From NCBI RefSeq assembly GCF_014651135.1, contig NZ_BMWH01000012.1, positions 117,341 to 181,340 of the forward strand: DNA of 64,000 nt, read 5' to 3'. Under the pieces are notes generated by a model that was not told where the DNA came from, made no database searches, and saw only the letters and a list, made by a program, of their open reading frames with translations. Positions 60,512 through 64,000 of this stretch are shown here, piece by piece. This DNA is from Streptomyces echinoruber (GTDB taxonomy: Bacteria; Actinomycetota; Actinomycetes; Streptomycetales; Streptomycetaceae). The translations under genes and the position numbers were made by a program. Positions within the stretch are counted from its first letter, which is position 1; the number at the start of each line of letters is the position of its first letter.

Positions 60512-61036
60512 TCAGCGCGGGTGGACGGGCGGGACCGTGAGGGTGCCGTCGGTGTGCAGTTCGGCATGGCGGGCAAGGTGGGCGAGGACCTGCTCGGGAG
60601 TGAGGCGGGTGGCGGCCAGGCGCCGGCCGACGTCCTCAGACAGCCACACCTGCAGACGCATCTGGTTCCTGGCGTCCTGGCGCTCGCGCTCCCACGCCGT
60701 CCGCCGCGCCAGGGCCGCTTCCTTGCGTGCCGAGCGCTCGCGTGCCCAGGCGGTGCCCTGGACGTCGTGCTCGGGGTCGTATGTCTGCTGCCCGGAGGCG
60801 GCAAGCAGCGCTGCGATGCGGCGCCATTCGGTGTGCTTGGCCGCCCAGACCTGCGCCAGGTGCTCAGGATCGCTCTCGTACGGTCCGCGGCCGCCGGGCG
60901 ACGAACGCTGCTGCCGGGTCCGCTGCGCACGCCGGGCAGCGTCGGCGACCTTCCCGGCCACCTCGTCGGCGCTCAGCCCCCGGGCCCGCCGGCGGACGGA
61001 CTCCCGCGCGATGTCCTGCGCGCTCCACATCCCCAT
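60512..61036 (-). CDS. Unknown helical protein coupled to the terminal helicase
   Basis: 174 residues. The start ATG shares its A with the helicase stop (TGATG), so translation is coupled. MWSAQDIARESVRRRARGLS looks like a helix-turn-helix-type start; the middle is charged and helical (AWARERSARKEAALARRTAW); the end LSEDVGRRLAATRLTPEQVL leads to LAHLARHAELHTDGTLTVPP, reminiscent of ribbon-helix-helix-type segments. It may be a DNA-binding helper of the helicase. Not recognised as a terminal protein. Confidence 0.7.
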   Translation of the reverse strand: MGMWSAQDIARESVRRRARGLSADEVAGKVADAARRAQRTRQQRSSPGGRGPYESDPEHLAQVWAAKHTEWRRIAALLAASGQQTYDPEHDVQGTAWARERSARKEAALARRTAWERERQDARNQMRLQVWLSEDVGRRLAATRLTPEQVLAHLARHAELHTDGTLTVPPVHPR

Positions 61037-63429
61037 CACCCCCGTTCCGCCGCCCAGCCCAGTCCGAGGGCGGCGAGTTGGGCGCGCTGTTCGGGGGTGA
61101 GCTTCGCCCGGCGGTTCTTGGTGTTGGACAGCCATACCCCCAGTCGCACGGGCGTTCCGTCCACATCCTCGATGTGGGCCCGGGAGACGGTCACGGAGCC
61201 CGTACGGGCCTTGTAGCGGCGCAGAGCCTCCACCCCCCGCTCGAAGGCGCCTGAGCGGCCGCCGGAGGCCTTCGCGGGCGCCTCGGTGGGCGCGGGCAGG
61301 GGCGTGATGCCGATCGCCTCCAGGCGCTCGCGCTGCCCGTCCGTCAGGGCGGCCCACACATCGTGCCGGCGCTGCCTAAGCAGCCATGCGCCGATGTCCA
61401 TGCCGTGCACGGTCACGCCCGGGGTGATCACCGTGGGGACGGTTTCCTCGCGCAGCAGCTCGCGCACGGCGGCGTAGTGCCGCTGCCACACCGCCGGCCA
61501 CGCCGGGTTCCAGTCCGGATCGATCGCCACCAGATCGGCCTCCCGTTCCGGATGCCCGGCCAGGGCCCCGGGCCGGCGCAGGTTGGCCAGCCACTGCCCG
61601 ACCGGCCTGTCCAGCGCCACCGCGCCGCGGGGCGCGCACAGCGTCCAGTGCTGCGCGTAGTAGGCCCGCGCCGCCGCCAGGTTCTCCTGCCACTGCGCAT
61701 CGGAGGCGTCCCAGACCATGCCCAGCTGCTCCAGCCGCCCGGCCCGCTGGCCCGACAGCTGCCCGGCCCCATAGGCGCGGCGCTGCTCCGCCACCCACCG
61801 CCCCAGCGGATACGCGCCCTCCCGATGGTCGTAGGGCACCCGGGCGTGCCCCTCGCGCTCCACATACCGGCGCAGCGCCGACCATCCCCGCGCCCAGTCC
61901 TGCCGCTCGGTGTCGATCACGTTGAACGACACCCAGTCCGCGATCATCACCGGGTCCCGCGGCGCCGCAAACCGCAGCAGCATCCGGGATTCCTCCTCGC
62001 CCTCGGCCGGAGGCTCACCGATATAAACGGACGGCTGGACCACCCTTTTCTGCGGCTCCTGCGGAATAGCGAGCAATTCCACGGCCTCTTCATCGTGAGC
62101 CCGCAGCCCTTGCAAAACTTTCACCAGCGGCCGATACGAGCCAGAAGTGAACATGTCCTCCGGCTCCTCACCAGGCTGGAGGAATACGGGCACAATCAGC
62201 GACGCCAATTTCCCCTGCCCCGGCTTTTGCCGCAATGCCCGCCCGATGGCCTGCACGATGTCGTGCGGCGCCCCCTTCGGATCCAGCAGCGCCACCGAGT
62301 CCACCGCCCGGATGTCCACCCCCTCGCCCAGCACCCGGCAGTTGGACAGCACCGCCCGCCGCGCCGTGCTCCCAAAACCCGCCAGCACCTCGCGCCGCCG
62401 CTCCGGGGCGTGCTCCCCGCACAGCCAGTCGGCCCAGATCGCCCGCGGGTACGTCTCGGGCTGGTCGGCATGCAGCTTGCCCGCCACCCGCTCCAGACCC
62501 TCCGCGAACGCCGCCGCCTCGATCGTCCGGTGGTGGAAGGTGATACAGGTCTGCAGACCGTGCACAGCCATCGTGCGCAGCAGCGCCGCCTGCAACGCCC
62601 CCAGGCGCTCCCCGCGCACCTCCTCCTCGCGCGCCTGCGGCCCGCGCAACCGCTCCGGGGTGACCTGCGGATCGGTCAGCTCCACCACGATAATCTGATA
62701 CCGCGCCAGCAACCCCCGGGTGACCGCCGACGCCAGCGTCAGCTTGTACAGCACCGGCCCGAAAATCGCCTCATCGTCCATCGACGCCGCCAGCTCCTCC
62801 GGCAGCGGATCCCGCCTCCCCTCGGCCACCTCCCAGTGCGCAGGCCGCTCCTGCCAGATCCGCGGCGTCGCCGTCATGTACAGCCGCCGCGCCGCCGGAA
62901 TCACCTCCTGGTCGTGGATCGCCGCCCACGCCTTCCCCAGCGACCCACTGGTCCGGTGCGCCTCGTCCACGACCGCGAGGTCCACCGGTGCCAGCTGCTG
63001 GCCGTAGGCGCCCGCGAAGGCCTCCCCCAGCACCTTGAGACTGGCGTAGGTGGCATAGATCGTCACCGGGCCCGTGCCGTGCCACAGGGCCAACCGCACC
63101 GGGTTGGTGGTGGCCCGCACCCCCAGCGCGTACAGCTCCGGGTCCTCCTCCAGCGAACACACCGCCACCGCCGGCCCCGTGTGCCCGACCTTCCGCCACT
63201 CCCGCACCGTCTGGGCCAGCAAATCCAGCGTCGGCACCAAAACCAGCACACGCCCATGCGGCGCGATCCGCAGCGCAGCAGCAGCGGCCATGGTGGTTTT
63301 CCCGGTCCCGCACGCGGAATGCACCTGCCCGCGCAGCCCATTCCAGGGAATCCCGCCGGGCGGGACATCAAAACCCCGCACAATGGCGTCAACGGCCTCG
63401 ATCTGATGAGGGCGCAGCTTAACGGCCAT
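61036..63429 (-). CDS. Terminal SF2 helicase with HA domains (TtrA-like)
   Basis: 797 residues from ATG 63429 behind AAGGGGAACACGGGAT. Motifs: LRPHQIEAVDAIV, Walker A SACGTGKTTMA, DEAH in LAVVDEAHRTSGSLGKAW, TATPRIW, and VQAIGRALRQKPGQG. Helicase-associated repeats follow: SALRRYVEREGHARVPYDHR with YPLGRWVAEQRRAYG, and later WLANLRR, WLLRQRR and RLGVWLSNTKNRRAKLTPEQ. It has the same build as the helicase at 52017. Genes of this kind (ttrA) are known next to Streptomyces telomeres, where this one lies. Exact role in the cell unproven, possibly transfer or end maintenance. Confidence 0.85.
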   Translation of the reverse strand: MAVKLRPHQIEAVDAIVRGFDVPPGGIPWNGLRGQVHSACGTGKTTMAAAAALRIAPHGRVLVLVPTLDLLAQTVREWRKVGHTGPAVAVCSLEEDPELYALGVRATTNPVRLALWHGTGPVTIYATYASLKVLGEAFAGAYGQQLAPVDLAVVDEAHRTSGSLGKAWAAIHDQEVIPAARRLYMTATPRIWQERPAHWEVAEGRRDPLPEELAASMDDEAIFGPVLYKLTLASAVTRGLLARYQIIVVELTDPQVTPERLRGPQAREEEVRGERLGALQAALLRTMAVHGLQTCITFHHRTIEAAAFAEGLERVAGKLHADQPETYPRAIWADWLCGEHAPERRREVLAGFGSTARRAVLSNCRVLGEGVDIRAVDSVALLDPKGAPHDIVQAIGRALRQKPGQGKLASLIVPVFLQPGEEPEDMFTSGSYRPLVKVLQGLRAHDEEAVELLAIPQEPQKRVVQPSVYIGEPPAEGEEESRMLLRFAAPRDPVMIADWVSFNVIDTERQDWARGWSALRRYVEREGHARVPYDHREGAYPLGRWVAEQRRAYGAGQLSGQRAGRLEQLGMVWDASDAQWQENLAAARAYYAQHWTLCAPRGAVALDRPVGQWLANLRRPGALAGHPEREADLVAIDPDWNPAWPAVWQRHYAAVRELLREETVPTVITPGVTVHGMDIGAWLLRQRRHDVWAALTDGQRERLEAIGITPLPAPTEAPAKASGGRSGAFERGVEALRRYKARTGSVTVSRAHIEDVDGTPVRLGVWLSNTKNRRAKLTPEQRAQLAALGLGWAAERG

Positions 63430-63849
63430 ATCCCGTGTTCCCCTTCCAAAGGAATGCCGAGTCAGAATGCGCGAGCGTCCTGGGCCGGGCCCGGGGGGTG
63501 GTGCTGTGTGGTTCCAGACTCTACACAGTGCATCACTGCGATGCATTAGGTTGCCGGAGGGTTCGCGCCCGCAGGGGATGATTGGCCGATTCCCGTTCCC
63601 TGATGGCGGGTTGGTGTGTATGCTGCATGGTGTGCACCGATCTCCGATGGTGCCCTCACCGGGGGCCCGCGGTCCGGGGAATCGGCGAGTGTTCCGGTTT
63701 GATGCCGGATCAGCCGCGCGGGGTGGCCGGCGCCTGCGGGGCCCGGAGTGTGACGGGGCGTCAGCAGGATTGGTGGGCCGGAATCCCAGGGACTACACAG
63801 CAGTGCGCGTGATGCACCCCCCTTCCTGCTGCTGCCCGGCGAAGCCGGT
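63430..63849. other. Gene-free subtelomeric stretch
   Basis: Between the helicase start and the palindrome array. Two similar spots, CTACACAGTGCATCACTGCG (63521-63540) and CTACACAGCAGTGCGCGTGA (from about 63794), and an inverted repeat at 63529-63545. No gene. Confidence 0.5.
63529..63545. promoter_or_regulatory. Palindrome upstream of the terminal helicase gene
   Basis: TGCATC-ACTGC-GATGCA, perfect 6-bp arms, 100 bp upstream of the helicase start; position suits an operator. Confidence 0.4.
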
Positions 63850-63875
63850 GGGGCGGGAGCGCAGCGGACGCCCCC

Positions 63876-63896
63876 AATTCCCGCGCAGCGGGAATT
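63876..63896. repeat. Telomere palindrome 1
   Basis: Arms AATTCCCGC / GCGGGAATT (9 bp), loop GCA. Confidence 0.9.
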
Positions 63897-63910
63897 CAAT
63901 TCACTTCTAT

Positions 63911-63933
63911 GGATTTCCGCGCAGCGGAAATCC
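63911..63933. repeat. Telomere palindrome 2
   Basis: Arms GGATTTCCGC / GCGGAAATCC (10 bp), loop GCA. Confidence 0.9.
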
Positions 63934-63936
63934 CTG

Positions 63937-63955
63937 ATTCCCGCGGAGCGGGAAT
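63937..63955. repeat. Telomere palindrome 3
   Basis: Arms ATTCCCGC / GCGGGAAT (8 bp), loop GGA; a G-T wobble could add one pair. Confidence 0.9.
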
Positions 63956-63956
63956 T

Positions 63957-63977
63957 GAAAGCCGCGTAGCGGCTTTC
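63957..63977. repeat. Telomere palindrome 4
   Basis: Arms GAAAGCCGC / GCGGCTTTC (9 bp), loop GTA; directly abuts palindrome 5. Confidence 0.9.
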
Positions 63978-64000
63978 CGGTGGCCGCGCAGCGGCCACCG
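63978..64000. repeat. Telomere palindrome 5, at the window edge
   Basis: Arms CGGTGGCCGC / GCGGCCACCG (10 bp), loop GCA. Its right arm ends on the last base of the window. Confidence 0.9.

Larger units (their letters stand above)
63850..64000. other. Telomere palindrome array of a linear Streptomyces-type replicon
   Basis: Five perfect palindromes and one imperfect one follow each other in 150 bp, each built around CCGC-GNA-GCGG (N = C, C, G, T, C); the arms outside this core differ but stay complementary. On the top strand, whose 3' end faces right, the loops read GCGNAGC, the form that folds into very stable sheared G-A hairpins in the 3' overhang of Streptomyces telomeres. The last palindrome ends exactly at base 64000. 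The arm sequences do not match what I remember of the archetypal telomere (which starts CCCGCGGAGCGGG). Confidence 0.8.

Noticed and set aside
60512..61036. The 174-residue partner as a Tpg terminal protein
   Set aside because: Similar size, but I see no resemblance to Tpg and the gene is coupled to a helicase rather than to tap.
61363..63549. 728-codon plus-strand frame
   Set aside because: Antisense shadow of the terminal helicase gene, His/Arg/Pro-rich.
63850..64000. The hairpin array as stacked transcription terminators or REP elements
   Set aside because: No gene ends toward it, and the constant GNA-loop core with compensated arms on the outward strand fits telomere palindromes better.

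Overview
The base composition (very high G+C, third codon positions almost always G or C), GTG starts, the mix of SpoIIE-type phosphatase, XRE/DUF397 pair, DUF574 methyltransferase, SapA-like secreted protein and rare TTA codons all point to a Streptomyces or close relative. The right edge carries five back-to-back palindromes with the core CCGC-GNA-GCGG, the hallmark of Streptomyces linear-replicon telomeres, and the last palindrome closes exactly at base 64000. I read the window as the right terminal arm of a linear chromosome or linear plasmid, possibly flush with the physical end. No tRNA, rRNA or CRISPR array was seen.

1-14.2 kb is ordinary arm content: a partial membrane glycosyltransferase, an MFS pump, small membrane proteins, a NarL-type two-component pair, a sugar O-acetyltransferase killed by a MITE-like element, a SpoIIE-type phosphatase, a SRPBCC protein, a DUF5701 protein and a GCS2-type ligase. 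14.2-18 kb holds a hydrolase relic, then an anti-sigma-like ATPase, XRE/DUF5753 regulator and DUF397 partner (WhiJ/AbaA-like set) with a DUF574 methyltransferase. 18-25.3 kb is decayed secondary-metabolism-like DNA: an orphan NRPS adenylation-domain relic, a frameshifted fosmidomycin-resistance-like MFS gene divergent from an AraC regulator, a broken sulfatase gene, a PdxH-like oxidase, a sugar-efflux-like MFS gene and a truncated nucleotidyltransferase. 25.3-33.2 kb holds a sirtuin, a SapA-like secreted protein, a lipoprotein, a bifunctional GH10-GH62 xylan-degrading enzyme, a NUDIX hydrolase, a MerR relic and a GNAT acetyltransferase.

An intact-looking IS630 element (33524-34631, TA duplication) marks the border to a conflict/nucleic-acid island (34.8-54 kb): a STAND NTPase with TPRs coupled to a small membrane protein that shares a 16-residue motif with it; a 1423-residue repeat-rich protein ending in a PD-(D/E)XK-like site; an operon of a zinc-ribbon/GIY-YIG-like protein and a 755-residue protein with a D-QxK nuclease-like motif; a HEPN-motif protein; a frameshifted gene joining a DnaX gamma/tau C-terminal-like domain to a DUF559-type nuclease; a Schlafen/AlbA_2 protein; a stand-alone TniQ protein; and an SF2 helicase with helicase-associated (HA) domains.

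An IS21 element (istA-istB) has cut into the 3' end of that helicase gene; removing it in silico restores an ATGA overlap with the next small gene. A pentapeptide-repeat membrane protein follows, then a second SF2 helicase with a TGATG-coupled partner, ended by a strong terminator. This helicase lies about 0.45 kb from the telomere palindromes, as terminal ttrA-type helicase genes do. No terminal-protein (Tpg) or Tap homologue was recognised in the window.
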